From contig JAXMAR010000047.1 of the NCBI GenBank assembly GCA_046350295.1, positions 1-54,802 of the forward strand: DNA of 54,802 bases, given 5' to 3'. The number at the start of each line of letters is the position of its first letter. Position 1 is the first letter of the stretch. The stretch comes from JAXMAR01 sp046350295 (lineage in GTDB: Bacteria > Planctomycetota > Planctomycetia > Gemmatales > Gemmataceae). The notes beneath the pieces are model-generated. The model did no database searches, was not told the origin of the DNA, and saw only the letters and a program-made list of their open reading frames with translations. Both the position numbers and the translations under genes were made by a program. Shown here piece after piece: positions 35,201 to 42,719 of the stretch.

Positions 35201-36714
35201 CCGAGCGCGTCGCGGCCACCGGCAGCAAGATCGACTACGCCAAGTTCGGGCTCGACAAGCCATACCTCACGTTGACGGTGAACGAGAACCTGCCCGACGG
35301 CAAGCCGATCCAGCACGTCCTCGCGCTCGGCGGCGACGCCGGCAAGGGGGAGCGCTACGCCCGCATGGACAAGAGCGACTTCGTCGCCGTGCTCGCCCCG
35401 GAAGTCGTCAAGGCGCTCGACAAGGGGCACGTCGATTTCCTGCCGCTGCAGGTGATGAAGTACACGATCGGCGACCTCACCGGCCTGGTGCGCTCGATGC
35501 CGGGCGGCGCCGACATCGCCATCACCAAGGCCGGCGACTCCTGGCGCCTCGACAAGCCGTATAGCCGGGCCGCGGACGAGGCGGTCATCGGCGAGATCGG
35601 CGACCGCACCTTCCGCCTCCGCGCCGCCCGCATCGCCGCCTACCCGGCCAAGGACCTTGCTCCCTTCGGACTCGACAAGCCGGCCGCGACCTGGAAGTTC
35701 CAGATCGCCGATCCGACCGGGGCCCCGAGCGAGGAGACGCTGCTCATCGGCCTGCCCGCCGGCAAGGACACGGACGAGCGCTACGCCATGAAAGCGAAGG
35801 ACGACAAGGTCTTCGTCCTTCCGGCCGATCTGGCGCGCACGCTGCTGGCCCGCCCGCTCGCGTTCGCCGACCGCAACCTGACGACGTTTACCCGCGCCGA
35901 CCAGGCGATCCAGGAGACGGGCAAGCGCCGCGCCGTCTTCACCAAGGCCGGCAGCGACTGGAAGATGACCAGCCCCGTCGAAGCCAAGGCCGAGGACGCC
36001 GAGCTGGAGAGCTTCGTCAAGGACCTGACGCGCTTCCGCGCCGGCGAGCTGGTCGACGCCAAGCCGGCCGATCTCAAGAAATACGGCCTGGAAAAACCGG
36101 AGACGGTCTGGACCTTCCGCCTGGGGGACAAGCAGGTGATGAAGCTCCTCGTCGGCGCCGTCGAATCGGCCAAGGACAAGGAGCCGCGCCGGTACGCGAA
36201 GATCGACGGAAACGACACGGTCTTCCTGCTCGCGCCGCGGACGACGCAGCAAGCCCTCGCCGAGTACCGGGACCGCAAAGTGCTGGAAGGGTTCGACGCC
36301 GTCAAGGCGGAGCAGATCATCTTCAAGAGTCCGGCCGGAACCTACAAGCTGCGCAAGAGCGACACCACCTGGACGCTCCTGGAGGAGCCGGACAAGAAGG
36401 TGAACGCCAAGGTCGTGACCGAAACGCTCGACGCCCTCGCCGGCCTCAAGGCGGCGCACTACCTGACCGACACGGCCGACGCCGAACAGGAGGTGCTGAC
36501 GGGACTGCAGAAAGCGGAATGGACCATCGAGCTGCGCTCGGAGAAGGAGACGTTCGTCCTCTCTGTTGGCCGACAGGTCGCGGGCGGCAAGGACCGCTAT
36601 GCGAAGACGGCGAGCGGGCCGGCGCTCTTCATCCTCCGCGAGGCGGACCTCGAGAAGATCCTGCGTCCGTCGACGGCGTTCGTGGCGGCGGGGAAGAGCG
36701 AGGAAAAGAAATAG
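32275..36714 (+). CDS. Giant DUF4340 repeat protein
   Basis: A 1,479-residue protein with an N-terminal membrane anchor (residues 5-24) and an extracytoplasmic body. Seven variants of the DUF4340-type signature (Y/F)GLxxP occur at about residues 108, 527, 709, 852, 990, 1130 and 1269: YGLDKPALKV, YGLDKPAFKV, YGLAPPQVSV, FGLKTPTLKV, FGLDKPYLTL, FGLDKPAATW and YGLEKPETVW. Later units are spaced about 140 residues apart. Two highly charged Lys/Asp/Glu linkers lie at about 455-487 and 543-597. The family is normally a single domain beside GldFG-type ABC genes, so this is an expanded form. It is probably the last gene of the ABC operon. Its role is unknown, perhaps a periplasmic scaffold or cargo-binding part. 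Confidence 0.85.
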   Translation: MNLRTTLVLGILLLIGAGGWVVFMLKRPKTTESETVAFLETLTPKSMQRIEINDLILTHADNGWRLPGNWPLREQEVDDLVKTLSTLGSRYLPLRLPDDAKDKALKGYGLDKPALKVVVQVDGKNHTLAFGQALDGAGAGFSRPTYLRLDDKDEVIRLGPNLIARLDRPQRKYQKLQLFPSERVVKDEKSREKVDSLLAKEIQIAGPQDAVVDLVKAGDAWELRAPRDRVDAEKIKALLTKAPDIWAESFDAEAIKKKFESWPPPLTGLAPAVAKRDFYTSQALWSGAQVVLAGAGEANLGALAFGPVSTGSLLVSQALPDYVLKVTRPDGVSLTLYVGGVVSESSRKVPKTINIPGKGPITIQEDVSEQRRCARVGDAGGGRALADMPLFEVKGDLLKELPTSLDALRDAALIRFEPENARTLEIQERKGDDKKTTYETTLVFAKAPQEVKEETKDDKKDEDPLDPFRKDDPFKKKDEKKEKEVWRMRLPSEQAVEREPLQDLLRELSRLETRDEAAYPRDAELARYGLDKPAFKVKLSYEEEPKDKKKKGKDDKKVTREATLLIGARVAPKASKDKKHKDDKDKDDKEREEKKVWVSVEGWPRVSAVDEKVLELVSRPAHVYRGRQVLDLASGSIDKLEVERPKDAFVLVREKGEPGGVSPRSWKLEAPVKAEAADKTVEGLLKELGRLEAAEFVADRPSKEDLEKKYGLAPPQVSVKVRVEAKKDDKKTEKTHVVQLGKQRPDRPDFYARVDDGPVFVLKKEAADALLKDSLAYRALPLWRLKLGEIAEIDVEGKEAPYRLIADKDKKWKIAGPIEAFAGREAGTFVSDLAELRAVRFVDQLGKDVDKFGLKTPTLKVTLKLSDKKEKRLLVGGPVETNPKERYARIADEPGVFVLAPDVLSDLERTAYDWLDKVLLTLNPAQIQSVEAAGKAAFTLKKKSGEWEVVKSPAPTFTAEDPAVQAFLRPWMSLQAERVAATGSKIDYAKFGLDKPYLTLTVNENLPDGKPIQHVLALGGDAGKGERYARMDKSDFVAVLAPEVVKALDKGHVDFLPLQVMKYTIGDLTGLVRSMPGGADIAITKAGDSWRLDKPYSRAADEAVIGEIGDRTFRLRAARIAAYPAKDLAPFGLDKPAATWKFQIADPTGAPSEETLLIGLPAGKDTDERYAMKAKDDKVFVLPADLARTLLARPLAFADRNLTTFTRADQAIQETGKRRAVFTKAGSDWKMTSPVEAKAEDAELESFVKDLTRFRAGELVDAKPADLKKYGLEKPETVWTFRLGDKQVMKLLVGAVESAKDKEPRRYAKIDGNDTVFLLAPRTTQQALAEYRDRKVLEGFDAVKAEQIIFKSPAGTYKLRKSDTTWTLLEEPDKKVNAKVVTETLDALAGLKAAHYLTDTADAEQEVLTGLQKAEWTIELRSEKETFVLSVGRQVAGGKDRYAKTASGPALFILREADLEKILRPSTAFVAAGKSEEKK

Positions 36715-36720
36715 TCGGAG

Positions 36721-36823
36721 TAGGTCAGCCTTTCCAGGCTGACGGTCGGGTCAGCCTCACCAGATATGAGCGGCCGGCGTTTGCAAGTCGCGACGGGCCT
36801 GTCAGGCTGGAAAGCCTGACCTA
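36721..36823. repeat. Inverted repeat between convergent genes, supplying the kinase stop codon
   Basis: 36721-36743 (taggtcagcctttccaggct...) and 36801-36823 are inverted copies with two mismatches, and each arm is itself palindromic. The element could terminate transcription from both sides. The TAG stop of the minus-strand kinase gene at 36821-36823 is part of the right arm. Confidence 0.75.
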
Positions 36824-38554
36824 CGGCGCGGCCGGGGCTCCCTTGATGACGGCGGGCGGCGGGCGCCGGTAGCGATCGAGGATTTGCAGGTCCGGCGGCA
36901 GCTTGGCGCGATCGAGCTTGTCGACGCCCAGGTTGACGAAGTTGTGGTTGATGGCCCGGGCCATCGTCTCGGCGAAGGCGGCGTTGTCGCGCCACAGGGA
37001 GTTGACCTTGGGAGGCAGCTTGTCCCCCTTGTCGTGCAGCACCTGCAGAAAGAGCTTGTTCGATTCCGTCGCCTCGTCCTTGAACGCCAGCACCACGGCT
37101 TTGCCCAGCTTGCCAAGAGCGCGATAGGCGCCCGCCCGGCTCGGCTCATCCAGGTCGGCGAACAACTTTTCCGCGTCCGGCCAGCGACTCGGCTCCTTGA
37201 GAAGCAGGAGACCAAGTTCGGTCGACGTTTTCATTCCGACGGTGACATCCAGGCCTTTCTTGCCGGTGATGTACTCGTCGAGGACCCGCCGCAGGATCTC
37301 CTCACGCTCCTTGCGCGACGCGCCCGCCTTGATCGCTCCCGGATCGTCTTCCTTCCCCTTTTCGATCGGTGGCTTCTCGACGCCTGCAGCGTCGGCGTCC
37401 TGATGACGGTAGCCGATGTAAAGGCCGGCGCCCAGGGCGAGCAGTAGGGCAGCGCCAAGGCAGGCGACCTTCCAGGGAAAGCGGCGCGGCGCGAAACGCT
37501 GCACGCTCAGCGTCTCGTTCGTGTCCGCCGCCCTCGAAACCGGCGCCACCCCCGCCGCCGCCACGCCCGCCGCCGCCAACACGCCCGAGCCTTGCTGCAT
37601 GGCCGGGGCGCCCTGGTGGATGGCCGTCATCGTCACCAGCACGTCGCGCAGCCGGGCCACCTCGCGGACGATCTCGCGGCACGTCTGGTAGCGCTCCTCC
37701 GGCTTCTTCGCCATCATCTTCTGGATCATGCCGCAAAGGTCGGCGGGCAGGTCGGGCCGGACCTCGGCGAGCGGCTCCGCCGCCTTCTGCACGTGCTGCA
37801 GCGCCACCTCGAACGGGCTGGCGCCGCGGAAGGGGGGTCGGCCGGCGAACATGTGATAGCAGGTGACGCCGAAGGAATAGATGTCGCTGCGCGGGTCGAC
37901 CGTCTTGCCTTCCACCTGCTCGGGGCTCATGTAGAGGGGGGTGCCCATGGTGACGCCGCTCTGCGTCAGGTGCAAGGCCTGGACGCCGGCGCCGTCGAAG
38001 ACGCGCGACAGGCCGAAGTCGGCGACCTTCACCTCTCCCTTGCGCGTGAGGAGGATGTTCTCGGGCTTGATGTCGCGGTGGATGATGCCGAGCTCGCTGG
38101 CGCGCTGCAGCGCGGCGGCCACCTGACGCATGATGCCCAGGCCCATCGCCAGATCGAGCGCCCCCTTCTTCTCGAGGTACTCGCGCAAGTTGCGGCCCTC
38201 GACGTACTCGAGGGCCATGTAATGAATGTTGCGCGACTCGTCCTTCTGGATGGCGTAGACCTGGACGATATTGGCGTGGGTGGCGCGGGCGACGTTCTCC
38301 GCCTCGGCCTGGAAACGCTTCAGGGAGACCTCGTTGGCGGCCAGCTCCGCCTTCAAGAGCTTGAGAGCGACCTTCCGCTTGAGCGAGAGCTGCTCGGCGA
38401 GATAGACCTGTCCCATGCCCCCCTGGCCCAGGCGGCGCAGGATCTGGTATTCGCCCAGCGTCTGCCCGGTCAGGTCCGGCTCAGCGCCGGACGCGGTCGC
38501 GGCACGCGCGTCTTGCGTCGCGGAGGCGGCAGGCGGTTGTTTGGTCGGCTCCAT
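36821..38554 (-). CDS. Membrane-anchored Hanks-type Ser/Thr protein kinase
   Basis: A 577-residue kinase. The domain at about residues 34-305 is complete: LGQGGMGQVYLAEQ, VALKLLK, IIHRDIKPENILL, VADFGLSRV, GTPLYMSPEQ and KPEERYQTCRE. A transmembrane helix follows at about 360-377 (VACLGAALLLALGAGLYIGY), so the C-terminal 200 residues face outward. They are helical (DEYITGKKGLDVTVGMKTS, SRAGAYRALGKLGKAVVLAF) and could be a sensor or scaffold. No known sensor domain is recognised. The stop codon is part of a palindromic repeat. The gene is convergent with the DUF4340 gene. Confidence 0.88.
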   Translation of the reverse strand: MEPTKQPPAASATQDARAATASGAEPDLTGQTLGEYQILRRLGQGGMGQVYLAEQLSLKRKVALKLLKAELAANEVSLKRFQAEAENVARATHANIVQVYAIQKDESRNIHYMALEYVEGRNLREYLEKKGALDLAMGLGIMRQVAAALQRASELGIIHRDIKPENILLTRKGEVKVADFGLSRVFDGAGVQALHLTQSGVTMGTPLYMSPEQVEGKTVDPRSDIYSFGVTCYHMFAGRPPFRGASPFEVALQHVQKAAEPLAEVRPDLPADLCGMIQKMMAKKPEERYQTCREIVREVARLRDVLVTMTAIHQGAPAMQQGSGVLAAAGVAAAGVAPVSRAADTNETLSVQRFAPRRFPWKVACLGAALLLALGAGLYIGYRHQDADAAGVEKPPIEKGKEDDPGAIKAGASRKEREEILRRVLDEYITGKKGLDVTVGMKTSTELGLLLLKEPSRWPDAEKLFADLDEPSRAGAYRALGKLGKAVVLAFKDEATESNKLFLQVLHDKGDKLPPKVNSLWRDNAAFAETMARAINHNFVNLGVDKLDRAKLPPDLQILDRYRRPPPAVIKGAPAAP

Positions 38555-38686
38555 GGATGGTCGGCGCGATTCCTTCTAATAACCACCGCGGGGGCTGGGG
38601 GCGTCCTTTGCGACGCCGGGCCCCGGCACGGGCATCCCTAGTTTATCCCCGCCCCCGTCGATCCGGCTCGCCGTCTCATTGCTTTT

Positions 38687-39034
38687 TCACTTCCGGGTCG
38701 GCCAGGCCCAGCGATCGAAATACATCCAGGCGACCCGGGCGTAGCGTGTCACCACGGGAACGAAGGGCAGGAACAGCACGCCGGCGATGAGGACGGCGAG
38801 GCCAAGGTCCAGGTCGGGGAAGGCCAGATGCACGATCAGCATTGCCAGGCCGATGAAGACCGTGGCGAGGGCGTAGCTGATGTAAAGGGAACCCAGGAAA
38901 TAGCCGGGCTCGCGCTCGTAGACGGTGTGGCAGACGGGGCAGGCCTTGTGCATGCGCATGCCGTGCTCGAAGATCGCTCCTTCGAGACAGACGGGACAGC
39001 GGCGGTGGAAAAGACCTTTGAGCGTGGGAGACAT
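38687..39034 (-). CDS. DUF983 family small membrane protein
   Basis: A 115-residue protein starting MSPTLKGLFHRRCPVCLEGA. Two CPxC pairs (RCPVC and ACPVC) flank a likely zinc site, and two transmembrane segments follow (about 50-72 and 77-98). The motif REPGYFLGSLYISYA is typical of DUF983. The function of the family is unknown. The start at 39034 is preferred over 39052. The frame ends WPTRK. The alternative frame gives DPEVKKQ, so the last residues are uncertain. Confidence 0.8.
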   Translation of the reverse strand: MSPTLKGLFHRRCPVCLEGAIFEHGMRMHKACPVCHTVYEREPGYFLGSLYISYALATVFIGLAMLIVHLAFPDLDLGLAVLIAGVLFLPFVPVVTRYARVAWMYFDRWAWPTRK

Positions 39035-39112
39035 CGGATGACTTAATGGCAAGAGGCCCCTGCTTCGACGGAAGAGAGGCCTCCGGTATTGTACTCGATG
39101 ACAACGAGGGCA

Positions 39113-40327
39113 TCACAGCCAGTCGCGGCCAATCCAGGCGCGACCGGCGTCCACGCGCTCCGTGCGCCACGCCGCTGAGACGGCCGAATCGGCGTGCGTG
39201 GGCGACTTCTCCGAATCACGCCGCCCCTTCTTGCCCTTCTTGCCTTCCTTCTTCTCCTCCTTCTTCTCTTCCTTCGGCGTCTCCTTGGCGTCGCCGGGCG
39301 GCAGCTCCGGCGGCGCGAGCTTGCCGGCGCCGGTCATCAGGTCCTTGAGGTGGGAGCGGATCACCTCCGCCGGCACCGCCCAGCTCTCGACGCGGCCGGC
39401 GCGGCAGATGTTGATGCCGATGACGCGCCCGTCGAGGTCGACGAGCGGGCCGCCGCAGTCGACGGGCTTGACCACCGAGTCATGCTGGAGGATCGTCGGG
39501 TAGCCGGTGCGGCGGCTGGAGAGCTCGCTCCCCATCTTGTTCTGGATGTCGGCCCGGTCCGAGCCGGCGGGGCGCTTGCCCAGCACGGGCTTGATTTCCA
39601 TCTCCTCCTTGCCGCGGCGGACCGACAGCGTGATGGTGTCGTTCGGCTTGAACTTCGACATGGCTTCGATGAACGGCTCGGGCTCCATGTAGTTCTTGCC
39701 TTCCAGGCCCAGGATGATGTCGTCGACCTTGAGCCCCGCCTTGGAAGCGGCCGAGGCGGGCATCACCTGGATGATCTTCACGCCGCCGTCCCCCGTTTCG
39801 AGGGCCACGCCGAGATAGCCGGACTTGCTCATGTCCTTCTTGATGATCGGCCCCTTGAACGCCGTCTCGCGCGTCGGCACGCTGACCACGCCGAACGCGA
39901 CCGGGTTCTCCCCCATGCCGACGCAGGCGATCCATTCGCCCGCGGTGGCGCCCTTGCTGTCCTCCAAGCGCACCGCCGGCAGATCGTTGGCGTCGATCTT
40001 GAGCATCGCCAGGTCGTGCGCCTTGTGCACGCCGGTGAGCTTCGCCTCGTAGACGCGGCCGTCGTTGAGCTTGACGCTGACCTTGCCGCGCAGGTCGTTG
40101 AACTTGGTGAGGATCCAGCCGTCCTTGTTGACGACCATGCCCAGCGCGGTGTCCTTGCCGTCGCACAGGATGCGGACGGTGCTCTCGCGCGGCTTGGCGA
40201 CGACATCGCGGAAGGCGCTCAGGAACTTGGGATTGGTGCGGACAAACGGCGCGTCCTTCCCCTGGGCGAACGCGAGGGCGGGGACGGCGAGGACGAGACT
40301 GAAGGCGAAGCAAATGCGATTGCGCAT
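39113..40327 (-). CDS. Trypsin/HtrA-like protein with nested PDZ domain and degenerate catalytic triad
   Basis: A 404-residue protein with a signal peptide (MRNRICFAFSLVLAVPALAF). The protease N-lobe is at about 46-150 (GMVVNKDGWILTKFNDLRG, KAHDLAMLKID). A PDZ domain lies at about 170-250 (SGYLGVALETGDGGVKIIQV). Then the protease C-lobe resumes: ILQHDSVVKPVDCGGPLVDL and DGRVIGINICRAG. Compared with HtrA motifs, the His position reads Asn77, Asp105 is kept, and the nucleophile Ser is Cys291 (DCGGPL). The PDZ thus interrupts the trypsin fold rather than following it, and the triad is probably inactive or altered. The tail is rich in Lys and Glu. It is transcribed with, but separated by a repeat from, the intact homologue upstream (40510-41535). 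Confidence 0.8.
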   Translation of the reverse strand: MRNRICFAFSLVLAVPALAFAQGKDAPFVRTNPKFLSAFRDVVAKPRESTVRILCDGKDTALGMVVNKDGWILTKFNDLRGKVSVKLNDGRVYEAKLTGVHKAHDLAMLKIDANDLPAVRLEDSKGATAGEWIACVGMGENPVAFGVVSVPTRETAFKGPIIKKDMSKSGYLGVALETGDGGVKIIQVMPASAASKAGLKVDDIILGLEGKNYMEPEPFIEAMSKFKPNDTITLSVRRGKEEMEIKPVLGKRPAGSDRADIQNKMGSELSSRRTGYPTILQHDSVVKPVDCGGPLVDLDGRVIGINICRAGRVESWAVPAEVIRSHLKDLMTGAGKLAPPELPPGDAKETPKEEKKEEKKEGKKGKKGRRDSEKSPTHADSAVSAAWRTERVDAGRAWIGRDWL

Positions 40328-40363
40328 GATTGATCCCAGTGCAACTTGTTCTCGTATTCGTTT

Positions 40364-40462
40364 AGAGGCTGTTTCAAAACGGGGACTGTCCCTTTACCAT
40401 CGCCCGGAAAACTGGGTAATCTGACAAAACGAGAGGACAGTCCCCGTTTTGAAACAGCCTCT
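40364..40462. mobile_element. MITE-like element with perfect 28-bp terminal inverted repeats
   Basis: 40364-40391 (agaggctgtttcaaaacggg...) and 40435-40462 are perfect inverted copies of 28 bases around a 43-base centre with no coding capacity. The size and structure fit a non-autonomous element or a REP-like bimer. Its end motif, with ggggactgtcc, recurs in part at 41725-41746. It lies between the two trypsin-like genes. Confidence 0.75.
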
Positions 40463-40509
40463 TAGCCCCGGTTCGCAGAACCGGGGCGAAAAGTTGTCCC
40501 ACAACCCGA

Positions 40510-41535
40510 TCACCCGCCGCGGCGGCCGAGCTTGACGCGAATCGTCAGCGTCTCCTCGCCGCGCTGCACCTTGATGTCGACCTCGGCGCCCGGCGTCAGG
40601 GTGGCGACCTGGCGCACCAGATCGTCCGCGCTGGCGACGCGATGGCCCGCCACCATCGTGACGACGTCGTCGGCCTTCAGTCCGGCCTTGGCCGCCGGTG
40701 ACCCATCGGTCACGTTCTCCACGCGGCAGCCGCGCCCTTCCTTGTCGAGTTTGAGGCCCAGGTAGGCGCCTCCGGCCGGGGCGCCGCCGAACAAGCCGCC
40801 GCCCCAGCTTTCCCCCTTGGCCAGACGCTCGAACGTTTCCTTGTACGTATCGATCGGCACGTGCACGTTGGCGGTGATCGTCGGGCCGATTCGGCTATGG
40901 ATGCCGATGACCCGGCCGTACATGTCGAAGAGCGGGCCGCCCGAGTCGCCGCCGACCAGCGTGCAATCGGTCCGGATGAACGTCTTGGAGTTATCGAGGA
41001 TGCGCCCCAGGCGAACGACCGGCGTGCGGCCCTTCTGATAGCCGCCCGGATGGCCGATGGCGAGGCACCATTCGCCGCGCTTCAGGTCGTTCGATTTCGC
41101 CATCTCCGCGGTCGGCAGATCGATCTTGTCCTTTTCCTCGAGGGTGATGAGCACCATGCCGCTGTCGATGCCGCGGTTGGCGCCGAGCGTCTTCCCCTTG
41201 AGACGGCGGCCGTCGGGCAGGATGATCGTCGCGGGCCGGCCGGGCTCGCCGGAGACGTGCCCGGCGGTGAGGATGTGCCCTGCCTTGTCGATGATGACGC
41301 CCGACCCGGAAGCGCCGCCGATCTGCAGCCCGACCACGGCCGGAGTGACTTTCTTGACCACGTCCTTGACGTGGGCCTGGATTTCCTTGAGGTCCTCGAT
41401 GGTCTCGGGCGTACCCTTGGCGAAGGCCTTGGGCAAAGCCGGCTCATCGGCTCGGACGGAAGCGAGCGACGCGAGCGCGGCGAGAACGGCAAGCGCCGGC
41501 AGCAGCCGGCGTGGCACGGGCAGGAAACGGATCAT
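40510..41535 (-). CDS. Secreted trypsin-like serine protease with C-terminal PDZ domain
   Basis: A 341-residue protein starting MIRFLPVPRRLLPALAVLAA, signal peptide. The protease domain (about 55-230) has GSGVIIDKAGHILTAGHVSG with the catalytic His, DSGMVLITLEE near the Asp region, and the nucleophile in VGGDSGGPLFDMYGRVIG. A PDZ domain (about 253-335) follows: GGAYLGLKLDKEGRGCRVEN and SPAAKAGLKADDVVTMVAGH. This is the classical HtrA/DegP-like order with an intact nucleophile. It probably acts in periplasmic protein quality control. The start at 41535 was chosen for the signal peptide. Confidence 0.87.
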   Translation of the reverse strand: MIRFLPVPRRLLPALAVLAALASLASVRADEPALPKAFAKGTPETIEDLKEIQAHVKDVVKKVTPAVVGLQIGGASGSGVIIDKAGHILTAGHVSGEPGRPATIILPDGRRLKGKTLGANRGIDSGMVLITLEEKDKIDLPTAEMAKSNDLKRGEWCLAIGHPGGYQKGRTPVVRLGRILDNSKTFIRTDCTLVGGDSGGPLFDMYGRVIGIHSRIGPTITANVHVPIDTYKETFERLAKGESWGGGLFGGAPAGGAYLGLKLDKEGRGCRVENVTDGSPAAKAGLKADDVVTMVAGHRVASADDLVRQVATLTPGAEVDIKVQRGEETLTIRVKLGRRGG

Positions 41536-41878
41536 GCGGCACTCCTCAAAGGCGGCCCATCGAAAAGGAGGAGACAGGAAGCCTGGCTCGTAAGGTGCAA
41601 GTCGAAGCCGAGCCCCGAAAAAGGAAACGGCCTTCAGTCTTTTTTCTAACATGCGGCGAGCCGCTTCTCCAGACCCTTTCCCCCCAATCTCACCATTTTT
41701 TCAGAAACGCGGGCCGGTTGCGTCGTCCCCGTCTTGAAACAGCCTCCCGGGCGGCGGCAATTGCTCTTGTCATCGCTTCCGCTTTCTGTTATCCGCCCCG
41801 GCCACTCGTCGAGATAGCGCGGGGGAAGCTGCGCGGACGGCGCGGACGGGGCGAAGGACCGCCCCAAAGGAGGGCACG
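41536..41878. other. Divergent intergenic region with a partial terminal-repeat copy
   Basis: 343 bases between the divergent protease and HEAT lipoprotein genes. Bases 41725-41746 (gtccccgtcttgaaacagcc, tc) match one arm of the 40364-40462 element with one change. No gene found. The region should carry both promoters. Confidence 0.5.
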
Positions 41879-42709
41879 GTGAGCGCATACGCCCGAACGA
41901 TGCCGGGGTTGGCCCAGTTGCTCGGTGTGGCGGCCTTCGCCGCTCTGGCCGGGTGCAACTCCGTGGACACGCCCCGGCGCCTCCAGCCCGCTTACTACTT
42001 CAATCACAAGTCCCCGCTCGAGGTCCTTCAGGAAACGAACGACGGCAACAAGCGCGCCGAGGCGTTCGGCGACATGGCCGAGCCGATCCGCAACGGCGGC
42101 GACCGCGAGCAGCAGGAGGTCTACATCAAGGTGCTCACCGCGGCGGCCCAGAGCGACCCGGAACCGCTCTGCCGCCTGCGCGCCATCCGCACGCTCGGCA
42201 AGTACAAGGACCCGCGTGCCGTCGCCTGCCTGGAGCAGGTGTGCCAGGAACAACCGCGGCTGCCCGCCCCGGCGGGAACGCCCCCGGGAACGTTCACGCC
42301 GGAGATGAACAGCCTGATCCATCAAGAGCGCTGGTCTCCCTCCAGGAGACCGGCGACCCGGCGGCGCGACGCATGCTCCTGCTCGTCGCCCGCGGCCCCA
42401 ACGCCCCGCTCGAAGCCAGCGTCGCCGACCGCTCCCAGACGCTCGACGAGCGCCTCGCCGCCGTGCGCGGCCTGGGCAAGTTCAAGCAGTACGACGCCAT
42501 CGAGACGCTCGTCCACGTGATGGAGACCGAGCCGCGACGTCGCCTTGCGGCAATGCGCCTACCAGTCGCTGCGCGAGGCGACCGGCAAGGACCTGCCGCC
42601 CGACCCCACCGCCTGGCGCGGTCTGCTGCGCGACCCAGGCGTCGTCCCCGCCGCGGGCCCCACGCCCAGCCTGATCGAACGCGTGGGCGGCGTCTTCTCG
42701 AAGAAGTGA
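41879..42709 (+). pseudogene. HEAT-repeat lipoprotein, frameshifted
   Basis: GTG at 41879 is preceded by AAAGGAGGG, an excellent ribosome-binding site. The product begins MSAYARTMPGLAQLLGVAAF with lipobox LAGC, so it is a lipoprotein. Helical repeat motifs (LCRLRAIRTLGKYKDPRAV, LDERLAAVRGLGKFKQYDAI) are HEAT-like. The frame shifts near 42320 (to LQETGDPAARRMLLLVARG) and again near 42535 (to YQSLREATGKDL and the end IERVGGVFSKK at 42709). All parts together give about 275 residues. Two single-base changes restore one frame, so this may be an intact gene with errors. The exact partner is unknown. Confidence 0.7.
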
Positions 42710-42719
42710 AAGGGAGTGC

